Below, in pieces: positions 47,180-57,163 of a stretch of 64,000 nt of DNA. This DNA is from Magicicada septendecula (Eukaryota > Arthropoda > Insecta > Hemiptera > Cicadidae), in contig CM068373.1 in the NCBI GenBank assembly GCA_034769895.1, positions 27,183,120 through 27,247,119 on the forward strand. The letters run 5' to 3'. The translations under genes were made by a program, and so were the position numbers. Positions within the stretch are counted from its first letter, which is position 1; the number at the start of each line of letters is the position of its first letter. Below the pieces are notes generated by a model that was not told the origin of the DNA, did not search any database, and saw only the letters and a program-made list of their open reading frames with translations.

Positions 47180-48455
47180 AGTGCTGTCATACGGAAAAAT
47201 AGGAATCAATAGGACTTTTATAGGAACGCCAGATTCCATGTTTCCACTTACTCATGAATGCTTGCTAAAAGCATCACCAACCGACTTTACAGTAACCAAA
47301 TACTAAATATGCAGCGAAAGGGGAAATTTAAACAGTTCAGTCTATTCTTATTGATGAGTTGGGACTGAGACGTGTTCCTGCAAAATCTGTACAAAACTGC
47401 TCACAGCTGACCAAACAGATGCTTGGGTGTCAGTCGCTCAAGACATATTTGAATGTGCTAAAAACAAAGAGAATTTCATTAAAACCATCGTAACGGGTGA
47501 TAAATTATGCGTTGATAGATATGATCTAGAAACTAATGCCCAATCTTCAGTGTGGAAGACGCAAATTTCTTCAAGACCAAAAAAGGCAAAACAGAACAAA
47601 ACAGAGTCAAGACATGCTCACAGTCTTCTTTGATTACAAGTCTTTTTTTTTCATCAAGAATATGCTCCAGCGGCCAAGCAGTAAACAAAGATTACTACAT
47701 TTCTGTTTTGAGGCGGGTGAGAGATACAATTCGCCGAGAAAGGCCACAGTTGCATCTGAGTGATAAATGGTGACCTTAGCACGATAATGCACCTGCCCAC
47801 ACGTCACATGCTGTTCAGCATTTTATTGCAAAACACAATATTTCACAGCTTCGGCATCCTCCATATTCGCCAGATATGGTTCCTTGTGACATTCTCTTTT
47901 CAAAGATAAGAATATCAATTGTAAGGGAGATCATTTCAAGACACAAAAGAGATAAAACAAAATGAGACGAGAGAACTTAAGGCTCTTACAGAAGATGACT
48001 TTAAGACATGCTTCGAGCAGTCGAATAATTGCTAGAAGAATTTAGTGGCTGCGGATGAGGACTAGTTTGGAGGAGACAAATTAAGAAATCTGTGACTCTT
48101 GTATATTTCTGTAAATAATAATAATGGCTCCCATGTGTACCACCGAAGTAGCTTAGGAGTAAGGCAGGCTGCCTTATGCGAGCCGTACGGCATACAACGA
48201 AGGCAGTGTGGCCAGCATTACGCTTCAGCCTCCCATTATTATCTACACGATGTTATCCCAGGTACTCATTTTCAACAGGCTGAGTCGACCTGGGGGCTGA
48301 AAAACGCACCTTGATTGTATGGTGCGAGCCAGGGAATCGAAACCGGAACCTCTAGATTAGTAGCCAGGTGCCATACCCACTGGTCTACTGAGCCGCCTGT
48401 TTTTGTAAATAAAATAAATAAAATCAATCCTGATACTTTTTTATCACACATCGTA
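47180..48455 (+). pseudogene. DD34D mariner transposase remnant
   Basis: Plus-strand reading with frame changes gives QDIFECAKNKENFIKTIVTG, DKLCVDRYDLETNAQSSVWK, MLTVFFDYK, YYISVLRRVRDTIRRERPQL, HDNAPAHTSHAVQHFIAKHN and PPYSPDMVPCDILFSK. The three Asp positions and the last spacing fit a classical mariner. Multiple stops and frame changes are present. The ends near 47181 and 48453 resemble degenerate inverted repeats (TATCAGGATTGATTTTAT on the complement). Confidence 0.8.
48119..48403 (-). mobile_element. tRNA-derived SINE inserted in the mariner tail
   Basis: On the minus strand an A box (TAGACCAGTGGGTATGG, 48387-48371) and a B box (GGTTTCGATTCCC, 48344-48332) lie in a tRNA-like head. About 200 bp of body and a short ATT-rich tail follow. 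TGTAAATAA flanks it on both sides (48110-48118 and 48404-48412), a target duplication. The head is not a functional tRNA: no CCA-ready acceptor stem is formed. Confidence 0.8.
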
Positions 48456-48778
48456 ATCTGAAGTATTACCTAACTGGATTACGAGAGACTCGTAGATGTT
48501 AGATGTATATAACCCGATGTTTCAATGCTTTGGCACAAAACGGATAACTTGACAGACAAGGTATAAATTCAGTATAGAACCGCTATAAAAGTATTTATTA
48601 TCGGTGAAACTGGTAGCTAATAATGTACGCGTATCTTGATATATCAGTCCAGAAACCCACTGGGTTTCTACGAAGATTCAGAATCTACACACACACACAC
48701 ACACACACACATCCTCAGGTTCAATTAAAGACTAAAAGAACTCAAATAGATATCACTGTTGCACACCACTATAGACAA

Positions 48779-48835
48779 ATTATAACGATTAGCGCTTTCA
48801 AGCTTCTCAGCTCATCGTCAGACAGGAATTAGCAA
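48779..48835 (-). ncRNA. Hammerhead-like motif downstream of a PLE
   Basis: The minus strand reads CTGACGA, then AGCTGAGAAGCT (stem II), then GAAA, then AGCG-loop-CGTT, which can form stem III followed by A. It lies about 340 bp beyond the end of the minus-strand PLE at 49180. That is where PLE terminal repeats carry hammerheads. Stem I pairing is weak. Confidence 0.5.
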
Positions 48836-48981
48836 GATGAGGGTAAAACCAAACCTTTCACCCCCCCCCCTGACCACACACAGCAAGCTATAATTCAAAT
48901 GCCCCTTCCCAATCTCCGAGCCCTGTCACCCCCGCCTGTACAGTTACATATTTTTATAGCACGTTCCTAGTCTTTATGTGT

Positions 48982-48984
<3 letters not shown>

Positions 48985-49040
<56 letters not shown>
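48985..49040 (+). repeat. GT microsatellite of about 56 bp
   Basis: Uninterrupted GT repeat downstream of the PLE at 49180. Confidence 0.95.
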
Positions 49041-49042
<2 letters not shown>

Positions 49043-49179
49043 ATTATTTTTAAAATATAACCTTGTAACGCCTTTCTCATTCACACTTGTGGGCACGGTC
49101 ACTCTCCCTTATTTCCAAAAACATCCATATAGTCCTACGCAATTTAATTCTTAATGTTATCTATCCGTCCTCTATCTTT

Positions 49180-50275
49180 TACTTTTTAATTATATTATAA
49201 AATATTTCTTCATTATCAAATTTAGTTTTAGTTTTCATTAAATTGTCTAACCCTTTTTCTCTTTCTTTCGATATTTCTAACTCCTCCCTAAGCTTCCTTT
49301 CAACTGTGTTATTTACTAATTTTAAAATTTCATAGTCTTCCAAACGATTAACAAACTTATGGTTTTCTTATGAAATGTCTTGCATATAACGAATTCTTTG
49401 TTCTATTACTTTCTCCACGTTTGTGGTCAGACAACCTGCATACGAATTTCCGTCCTGTCTCACCTGGATACACTTTTTTGCAGTCTTTACATTTTAATTT
49501 ATAAATTCCGCGTCTCTGTAAAACTGGAAAATTTTCTATATTTTTATTCCTTATCAAATACCGTTTCACATTTTTTAATAGCTATATCTACTTCCGTATT
49601 TGTTAAAACATTTTGTAATTTTTCTAGTATGTGATCCTATGTATGTCAACGACCCTGCATAATTTTTTTGTTCTGGTTCTATTTTAGCTTTTTTTATGTT
49701 AATACTTTTCATAACTTTATCCACTATGTTGGTGTTATGGTTATTATTCCTTACAATTCCCTTTATCGTTTTTAACTCCCTATCTTTTGTTTCTGTCTCT
49801 TTTAAACACTTCTGAGCTCTATAACAAAATGAATTGATTGCCGCCATTTTATATCTATAAGGGTGGTAAGACTCTCTTGGTATAATTATATCAGAATACG
49901 ATTCTTTCATAAATATCCCAAACTGTAGTTTCTCATTATTTTTAATTTCTATGTTTAAATCTATGTAATTTTTTTTCTTACTTCCAATCTCTCCTTTAAA
50001 CTGTAAGATTTTATCCTTATTATTTACCTCATTTGTAAACGCATGCACTTCTTCTATGCTTCCTTCCCAAATTACTAATACATCGTCAACGTATCTAGTC
50101 CATAATTGTATATTGTCTTTATATTCAGTGGAATTTATTAATTGCTTTTCAAAGCCATTCATGTATATTTCTTAAAGAATAGGGGATAACGAAGTTTCCA
50201 TATGTAATCCTTTTTTCTGTATATAAAACTTTCTGAAAAGAACTCATGTGTAGAAATAAAATTCTTTGCATTCTC
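49180..50275 (-). pseudogene. Penelope-like element: reverse transcriptase palm, linker and GIY-YIG endonuclease
   Basis: This is the longest PLE frame here. Minus-strand reading: QKKGLHMETSLSPIL, stop, EIYMNGFEKQLIN, then LWTRYVDDVLVIWEG with the catalytic Tyr-Val-Asp-Asp. It continues through FKGEIGSKKKNYIDLNIEIK, GSLTYIGSHTRKITKCF and, in another frame, RGIYKLKCKDCKKVYPGETG, RLSDHKRGES and NSLYARHF. The tail HKFVNRLEDYEILKLVNNTV and EREKGLDNLMKTKTKFDNE follows. Tyr-Pro-Gly replaces Tyr-Ile-Gly. A 195-codon stretch (50162-49575) is still open. At least two stops and two frame changes are present. Confidence 0.88.
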
Positions 50276-50846
50276 TACTTAAAACAATAGTCTCTATTGG
50301 AAAAACAAAAGATGAAACAAATAAGAACGTATAAACATCTAAGAGATTTTAATTTTTACAATTGGTCGTTAACAGCTGTTTAAGTATACCGCAATTTTAA
50401 TATTCTATAACCTTACAATCAGGTGCCAAACATATAACATCAATTCTGAAAAGTAATAGTTCTCTCCTTATGGCTAAATTGAGTTCAATAAAATGTTTTT
50501 AAAAATAACGTTAACTATTTTTTCCCTGACTTTCATCTTAGAAGTAGTAATAAGAAGGTGGAGGTGTACGTGAAGTAGATAACAATTTAGTGAACTGAAA
50601 AATATTATTTGTAATTCCGTAGTAGAAAATACTACATTGTATAAAGACACACATATTATACAATTATGTTTGGTATCACTCTGTATCCGATATTTGCAAA
50701 GGATAGAATAGGTTCAACAAGGTCCATTAGACAACACAAGTTTACAAGGAATTTACACAACTGTGATATATTTTTGTACAAATTAATTTTATTATTTGTT
50801 ATATATAAAAATACACACGTAAAGCAAAAATTATCAGTATAGTAAA
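50276..50846. other. A+T-rich stretch, no gene recognised
   Basis: No domain is seen in any frame. It separates the PLE from the LINE tail. Confidence 0.5.
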
Positions 50847-50864
50847 GTGTCAGTACTTTTGTAT

Positions 50865-51275
50865 AGTGTAAAGAAGAGGTTTTGTATAGCCGTGTTTGAG
50901 AGGAAGGTACCGAGGAGAATCTATGGCCCTGTGAAAGGAAACGAGATTTGGAGGCGACTGCATAATCGAGAGTTGTACGAAATATTTAAAGATCTTCCGA
51001 TCGTGCAATTCATACAAATTAACAGATTGCGTTGGGCCGAGAATGGCAGAGAATGGCGGAGGATAGAATCCCAAAACAAATCACGAATTATTTGCCGATG
51101 GGAAGGAGAAGGAGGGGAAGACCGCGTACATGATGGCTGGACCAGGTTGGTAACGTGGCAGTGAGGCTGGGTGCAGCAAACTGGTGGACATTGGCCGGGG
51201 GTAGAGATCAGTGGGGATGATTTCTTTTGGATGCCAGTACTCGGACTGGGCTGTAGCGGCGAGGATGTATGTGTA
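50865..51275 (+). pseudogene. LINE ORF2 3'-end fragment
   Basis: Plus-strand reading gives FERKVPRRIYGPVKGNEIWR, RLHNRELYEIFKDLPIVQFI, NRLRWAENGREW and, in another frame, GRRGRPRTRWLDQVGN and GAANWWTLAGGRDQWG. This is the standard RTE/Jockey-type C-terminus. It lies just downstream of the Kazal-like gene, convergent with it. Confidence 0.85.
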
Positions 51276-51399
51276 TGTATGTAAAGAAGAGGTTTAAAGT
51301 ATAGTAGAAATTATATTAAAAGAAGTGTCAAAGACAACTTATATCAAATTTGAGTAAAGATTTTTCTGTATTATATTTTCCAGATGACATATTTTTCCT

Positions 51400-51446
51400 T
51401 CAGTTACGATTTTTGTGACAACTGCCTTTGTACTTCCATATGTAAT
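51400..51446 (-). CDS. Kazal-like gene, exon 3 (C-terminus)
   Basis: A strong acceptor (poly-T then TTTACAG) is followed in the right phase by codons for NYIWKYKGSCHKNRN and TGA. The pattern aromatic-x-x-Gly-x-Cys is how Kazal domains end, and it places the sixth cysteine 13 residues after the fifth (12 between). A LINE tail begins about 125 bp further downstream. Confidence 0.8.
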
Positions 51447-54400
51447 CTGTAAACATAAAAATTACTTATAAGTGCTTAAATAACACAAAAACAAGTAAAT
51501 TACAAACGCACGGTTTCTCTAAAGTCCCGCAGCGAACACTGCTTGTTTTCTTGACAGGTTTTTGTTGGGGAAAATGATCGCTTAGGGTTTCGACAGATTC
51601 ATCGCTGCCAAATCCTTAGGCTTCCGACTACTCCTTAATTGTTTAGTGTCAACACAGATTCCTTCTGGGAAAACAAGCAGATTCGATGCGGGGCTTGACC
51701 AGCAACCACGACAAACTGGGATGCTAGGTGCGGGGACGTTTGGAATTTCTTGGCAGAAAAAAAAATGAGACATTCAGTCACTGGCTTCAACAGTACCATC
51801 CTTCGAGAAAAATATATACAAAGACAGTGTAGACATTAACCAGAATTGAGTATTCTCAAGAATATTTATACAGATATTTATACAGGTGCTGGTGAAAGTT
51901 TACTAAGCTTTTAGAGAAATGTGAAGAACGTAAAGAAAGTGCGTGGCGCTGAAACGTTTCCTACTTTGAATAATTTTGTAGCTTCTTTATTTACACACAG
52001 CTTAGTAGTGGTGTATGAAGATGTTTAGTGCCAATAACCTTAATAAAACAAAATCAAAAATAAATTAGCTATTGAAACACACACAAAATTATTTGCACAT
52101 TATTATTACGGCCTATTATTACTTGCAATTATTAGCCTTATTACACACAAACGTATCATTTGCAATCAAGATAAAGCTTGTTTCAATTTCACTATAAATG
52201 GTGAAATGGCAGCCAAACATATTAAATGCATGTATAAATTTCACTAAATTTGGTGTCAGTAATTGCAAATTGTATTTTTTTATAATTAAATAAATGAAAA
52301 GTTGTGAAATACAGCAGTCTAATAATAAAGTACGTATGAGCAAAGGATTTCAAAAGTATTCAGGTCGAGCTCAGCAAGAAAGTACATTTCCTTTTATCAT
52401 ATTTTAAAATATTTTCTAATATTTGTGTTACTCTTTTAATAGTATTTAAACATTTAGAATATACTCACGTTTTTTAAAATATTACGCTTTACATAAAGCA
52501 CATATATTTCTTCTGCCAGCGGGAATTTGTATGCTAAAGTTGGAAAATTTTGAGCACTTTAGTGGGGAAAAGCTGCTTCCTGATCTGCCAACACTGACGA
52601 TAAATGTCATACTGTACTGTATGTGAGTGTGTTTGTGTGAGCGCGCGCGCGTGTAAGTGAATACTTTCAGTACTCTGTATTTAATAACAAGACATAACAA
52701 ACTTTACAGAAGAAAATATTTTTTCTCTTGAATGCTTATAATTGAATATGGCAATAAATAATAGCTAACATGTATTGTAAAAATAAATCTATACAGCTAT
52801 GACAGCAATTGGTTAAGTTAAAAATTTACAAATCAGCAGTGTTTGAATGTAAATGTTACTATTATTAAAGTTCGGTATTATTTCAACCTTTAGAAGGGCA
52901 CATTTCGTGTTTGTAAACAGAACAGTACTGAGACACACAAAGTATTCTTGAGACTGCGGCCTCCGCTTAAGGAGCTTCTGAACTATATAGACCTACAGGC
53001 TAAATAGAATGACTGAAAGTATTCTATTAACAATAGAATATTGTATACAGATTGTGATAGTGTAATAATGTACATAATGATAATGATAATGTAGATAATC
53101 TAATGTTGTAACTATGTAAATTTTCTATAAACAAACTACAATATTGTTTAAACGTAAGAAGATATTTCGATCTTATTTTAGTCTATTTTATAAGTACACT
53201 CAATTGTTTGTAGAGGCGCACGCGCTTTTTTGTTTCAACGTTGTAAAATTTTTTTCGTACTTTGAAAATTCTCACGTCTTGCAGACAAATTTTCTAACGT
53301 TACAATCAGAACTTGATGTTTGTAAATTATTATTTTTAAGCTTGCACCCTTCAACACGTTAAAATTTCATAATACTATTAAATGCTTCCGAACTACACCA
53401 ACACTGTTGATTTTGTTTCCTTAAGAAATTGATATCGAAGATCAATTAGCGATAGAGGATTAAACTATGAAAACGTTAAACGATCAAACAACAGCAATGG
53501 GTGGTTTGTCATCGGACAAAGTCGTAGGACGTTTTGACCCCGAATAAAAAATAATAATAATAAAAAAGAAATTAAAATCAGTTTTTAGATAAAAGGAAAC
53601 TTAAAACAAATCTATATTAAAACAAAAGCCGATTTTTTTAAGCTGTTGTTCCAGATAATGTTCTAAGGCTTTCACGGCCGGTGGCTGTCTGGCCGTGGTC
53701 CAGGGTTTACAAACAGACCAAACGTTTCAGCAGCACCACTGGCTGCCATCTTCAGTGGAAAACGAGACTACCTGAACGCGGTGTGTCAAACTTCAGGCCC
53801 ACAGTACTGACATTTGACACTCCTCGTTCAGGTAGGCTCGTTTTCCATTGAAGATGCCATCCAGTGGTGCTGCTGAAACGTTTCGTTTGTTTGTAAACCC
53901 TGGACTACTGGCAAAAAGCCCGGTACATGCTTCTAATATATTGTTTCAGATAATATAAAATAACTATGTGATTAATGTTTTACCCACGAATTGCTTGTAT
54001 GAGTACTACAAATTACTAAATGTTTACTTACTGGTGTTTTGGCACTTGTTCCACGCCTGAAAATAACACGAGGACTGGAACGTTCTGCAGCCCTGCTTGT
54101 AGTTGCAGGCGCATACACGATTGTACGCGTGAGGATTACACCTCATGTTGCATCCTTTGTACGCTACAGCCTGAGCTCCAGATGTAGCGTCATTGCCAGC
54201 TGCCCACACCATGGCCACGAAACACACTGAAACAAATTGCATTCTGTAATATTCTTGCCTGTTGTAGTTTTCCAGCTCAAAGTACTCTGGTTATACAGTT
54301 AGTAACTGTAATTATAGATACAGACAGGATGACTTTTCATGCTCTGCGTCTTTGTCCAAGAACACCGTATTGTTACGTAATATGGAACGTTCTACAAGTA

Positions 54401-55296
54401 TCTCGGCTAGCCCAGCTGTAATGTGCGTGTGTGTGTGTGTGTGTGTGCGTGCGCGCGCGCGCGCGCGCGTACGTATTGGTGCTACTTTGAGATGTAAAAC
54501 AATTACGTGACACTTTTCATGCGTCAACAATCGAGGCTATTCCAGACCGTACCGGTCAGCGAACACTGTGTTCAAGGCCAGACAAGACACTGTTTCTAGT
54601 TGATTCGAGAGCGCCCATAAGAGGTAATTGTTCAATACGTCATTGATAAGTGACATCTTAGCAGGCTATAAATATAAGCATCCAGCTTATTGTAAATTAA
54701 TAAATCTTCGTAAAATATTAAATTCAGCTCTTTGTAAAATGAAGAGAATCAATACGAATAACATTTTAAATCTTGTTTATAACTATTTTAATTTATTTTC
54801 ACGGTAATAAAAATAGTTTACCAGGCTCTAGAAATTATATAATATTAATAATAATGTCAGTACAATAATAATAATTACTTTGTTGTAGGTATCAAAATTA
54901 TAAGAAAGAGCAAGTTTAAATCGAAACTCGCATCAACCAATTGATGATTTTTACAATCAATTATTGTTAACAGTTTAGAATTACTGAAGGTACAAGTCGC
55001 GTTCATAGAAAACGGAAAGTTTTACTGCTTTAAGAAACTATTATTAAATACGTATACCAGTACGCATATTTCCAGAGTACACTTAGTAATTAAAATAAAG
55101 TTTATTCTTATTATTAAACTCCGCGCTTTACAAATTAAATTTTTGTAGAGTCAAGGTGCTGACATTACAAAGCTGCAAAAAACGTAAATATAATCCCAGT
55201 TTATAATTTTTTTTACTTTTGATGGGATAAATTCAAACTGACAGTTTAAGCTTACCACTAGAAATAGCAACACACACACATACATCATATATATAT

Positions 55297-55341
<45 letters not shown>

Positions 55342-57105
55342 ATTTTCTATATAAGTAACTCGATGTTTCTTGCAGTAATTATATAATTTGTGATGTTATT
55401 CAATTTGTTTCTTCTGGAAGTAGTATAATTTGTATATTCTTTTTAACACCTGACGCACGTTTCACTGAAAAATATCAGTATCATCAGAGGTTTGTAAGTA
55501 AATTAATAACAATCGAAATAATTCTATTAATATAAAATTAACGAATATCGAATTTGTATCGATTTTAATGTAAAATAAAATAACTGATAATCGATTTAGG
55601 TCGATTAGTTAACGATTGTTTTAATGTTTATTTTCTTCAGCAGCTGTTTTCTCGGTTATATTTGAAATTTTGTTGTTTATATTTTATTCATTTATATATA
55701 TATATATATATATATAATTTGTGATGTTATTCAATTTGTTTCTTCTGCAAGTAGTATAATTTGTATATTCTTTTTAACACCTGACGCACGTTTCACTGAA
55801 AAATATCAGTATCATCAGAGGTTTCTAAGTAAATTAATAACAATCGAAATAATTCTATTAATATAAAATTAACGAATAATCGAATTTGTATCTATTATTA
55901 ATAATAATATAAAATATATAACCTTCACTTATTACGGAAATATAACTCAAAAAACTAAATAAAATATTTAAAGATACTAATTTTAAAATATCTTATAACG
56001 CAGATAATATAATTTTTAATAAAATAAAACCTAAAACTAAATCCAATACTCACAATAAAAATGGAATATATAAAATAGAATGTCGAGATTGCAATAAATT
56101 TTACGTGGGCCAGACGAAGGAAAAACTACGAGATAGATTCGTTCAACACCGCAATGCATATTTAAAACCAAATATTTATAAATCTAATTTAGCCACACAT
56201 TGTCTAAATAATAACCACCAGTTTCCAAACATTGAAAATATAAAATTAATTAAAAACATACAAAAAGGTCAAAAAATGAATGTTTGGGAAAATCTTAACA
56301 TTTACAAACACAATAACAATAATTTATTAATTAAAGAACAAACCCAAATAAAAACAAAACAAGACGATCTATTTAAAATTATAAATTTACTAAAAAATAA
56401 AAATGAATAAAATATAAACAAAATTTCAAATATAACCGAGAAAACAGCCAAGCTGTTAGTACTAAACAGCCAACACACAAATACTTAACCAGAAATAAAA
56501 TGGCGAAGGCTGAAGATGAGAGATCAGGAACTCTCGAAACATGTTCCAAATAAGGAAAAGAACATCTTGAGGTAATATAATTATAAATTTTAAATACTAT
56601 ATATATATATATATATATATAATTTCATTGTATGTAACCGATGGCTTTTTGCAATATTATTTTCAATTACTGTATTATATCATGAAATATTATTATTAAT
56701 AATAAAAATATGTAACAAAAAAATATGACCATTTATGAATACACTATGAAATTGTAATTACTTCTGCAAGTAGTTGATTTTACTTTTTATCATTTTAATT
56801 TACCTGACGCATATTTCACTGATATATCAACGTCTTCAGAAGAGGTTTATAAATAAAACCATAAAAAATAAGATCAAATTCTTGCAAAAGTTATTATAAT
56901 TAGACTATATATATATACACGCGCGCGCGCGTGTGTGTGTTATATTTATATAAATGTGAACGATCATGACAAACTTTTGCCTTGTTTAGTATCTGAAAGA
57001 TATTTAATATTACGCTTTTCTAAAGTTAGGTTATATTATTAAATTTGTAAATGCCTTGATAATATCATTATACTTACCGAGTCCTAAACACACTGTGTAC
57101 TTCAT
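51400..57105 (-). CDS. Secreted Kazal-type (vasotab-like) small peptide, three exons
   Basis: Joining 57105-57078, 54226-54032 and 51446-51400 gives 270 nt: 89 codons plus a TGA stop. Both introns are GT-AG (about 2.85 and 2.59 kb) with GTAAGT donors and TTTCAG or TTTACAG acceptors, and both interrupt codons in phase 1. Residues 1-20 form a hydrophobic signal peptide (starts MKYTVCLGL; likely cut near residue 20-27). The mature part fits a Kazal fold: Cys35, Cys39, Cys48, Cys63, Cys71 and Cys84, with the family-like segments YNRVCA, RTFQSSC and YKGSC. Cys50 and Cys56 are extra and could form a fourth disulfide. Kazal proteins usually inhibit serine proteases; vasotab-like members have other secreted roles, so the target is unknown. 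Exon 3 supplies the sixth canonical cysteine, which strongly supports the model. No canonical AATAAA follows the stop; AATATA/AATACA variants do. Confidence 0.85.
51447..54031 (-). other. Intron 2 of the Kazal-like gene
   Basis: It holds a palindrome at 53689-53912, an A+T-rich centre, and open frames at 51582-51773 and 52482-52700. Neither frame resembles a known family, and neither is needed once exon 3 at 51446 is accepted. Confidence 0.7.
53689..53912. repeat. Palindrome with hammerhead-like cores, in intron 2
   Basis: Arms about 53689-53798 and 53815-53912 are diverged reverse complements. One contains CTGAAGATGGCAGCCAGTGG, then GCTGCTGAAACGTTT (minus strand); the other has TGAAGATGCC and GCTGAAACG on the plus strand. 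The CCGTGGTCCA block is also found in family H. Confidence 0.7.
54032..54226 (-). CDS. Kazal-like gene, exon 2 (rest of signal peptide and most of the Kazal domain)
   Basis: The 195-nt exon lies between a TTTGTTTCAG acceptor and a GTAAGTAAAC donor. It carries seven of the eight mature cysteines. Reading through the donor would meet a stop three codons later and lose the last Kazal cysteine. An ATG just upstream of the acceptor opens a frame that looks like a one-exon gene, but that ATG is intronic in this model. Confidence 0.85.
54425..54470 (+). repeat. GT then GC alternating purine-pyrimidine tract
   Basis: About 20 bp of GT is followed by about 20 bp of GC/CG dinucleotides. It lies within intron 1 of the Kazal-like gene. 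Confidence 0.9.
55445..55493 (-). ncRNA. Hammerhead ribozyme, copy 1
   Basis: Minus strand in order: ACCT, CTGATGA, ACTGA-loop-TCAGT, GAAACGTGCGTC, AGGT. This gives stem I (ACCU/AGGU), the invariant CUGAUGA core, stem II of five or more pairs, the GAAA box, a short stem III (ACG/CGU) and a GUC cleavage triplet. All core residues are present. Hammerheads are known in PLE terminal repeats. Cleavage is predicted between 55452 and 55451. Confidence 0.75.
55693..55717 (+). repeat. TA microsatellite
   Basis: A short TA run lies at the junction between the inverted UTR segment and the second terminal copy. Confidence 0.9.
55776..55824 (-). ncRNA. Hammerhead ribozyme, copy 2
   Basis: It is identical to copy 1 through core, stems and cleavage site, 331 bp away in the same orientation. 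Head-to-tail copies of this kind would release a defined unit if transcribed from the minus strand. Confidence 0.75.
55935..56410 (+). pseudogene. Penelope-like element, 5'-truncated GIY-YIG ORF
   Basis: Plus-strand reading gives FTYYGNITQKTK, a frame change, KIFKDTNFKISYNADNIIFN, then NGIYKIECRDCNKFYVGQTK, EKLRDRFVQHRNAY, SNLATHCLNNNHQFPNIENI and an Asn-Lys-rich end. The nuclease motifs (Gly-Ile-Tyr, Tyr-Val-Gly-Gln-Thr, Arg, His) look intact over 130 residues. Reverse transcriptase is missing. It is preceded by an inverted copy of a related 3' UTR. Confidence 0.82.
56513..56560 (+). ncRNA. Hammerhead-like motif in the PLE 3' flank
   Basis: The plus strand reads CTGAAGA, GAGAG-loop-CTCTC, GAAAC, ATGTTCC about 105 bp after the PLE stop. 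Core and stem II are good; stem III would be only two pairs and stem I is weak. Confidence 0.5.
57078..57105 (-). CDS. Kazal-like gene, exon 1 (start of signal peptide)
   Basis: The 28-nt coding exon runs from ATG at 57105 to a GTAAGT donor whose G is at 57077. It encodes the first nine residues plus one base of codon 10. No earlier ATG lies between the predicted cap site and this start, so the start choice is clear. Confidence 0.8.
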
Positions 57106-57124
57106 TCTTCTTTGCTCCAAAATT

Positions 57125-57163
57125 GTCACTAACTTACACCGTATTGTGGGCCTACTTTATATA
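57125..57163 (-). promoter_or_regulatory. Core promoter of the Kazal-like gene
   Basis: On the minus strand TATATAAAG spans 57163-57155, 58 bases upstream of the start codon. A cap site about 30 bases downstream would fall near 57130 in GTTAGTGAC and leave a 5' UTR of roughly 25 nt. This is a standard TATA-driven layout for a short secreted-peptide gene; the cap site is inferred. Confidence 0.6.

Larger units (their letters stand above)
55378..55900. repeat. Direct duplication of a PLE terminal segment
   Basis: About 190 bp starting TAATTTGTGATGTTATTCAA at 55384 recurs 331 bp later with few differences. Each copy carries a minus-strand hammerhead. Between them, 55639-55692 is the reverse complement of the 3' UTR at 56403-56455. 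A third, diverged copy is at 56755-56870. Confidence 0.85.
54227..57077 (-). other. Intron 1 of the Kazal-like gene
   Basis: It contains a PLE with inverted flank (about 55378-56580), hammerhead motifs and several CA, TA and GC microsatellites. No other coding content is seen. Confidence 0.7.

Noticed and set aside
48332-48395. tRNA gene on the minus strand
   Set aside because: A and B boxes are present but the acceptor stem and anticodon arm are not sound, and the unit has a SINE body, tail and target duplication.
51582-51773. Candidate exon 3 of the Kazal-like gene
   Set aside because: It has a poly-T acceptor in the right phase, but its residues do not continue a Kazal domain. The site at 51446 does, supplies the missing cysteine and closes the frame.
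51930-51965. Hammerhead-like GCTGAAACGTTTCC
   Set aside because: No CUGANGA core or stem II could be found within a reasonable distance on that strand.
52482-52700. Minus-strand 72-codon frame in intron 2 with several Cys
   Set aside because: A possible in-phase acceptor exists, but the product lacks the Kazal ending; treated as intronic.
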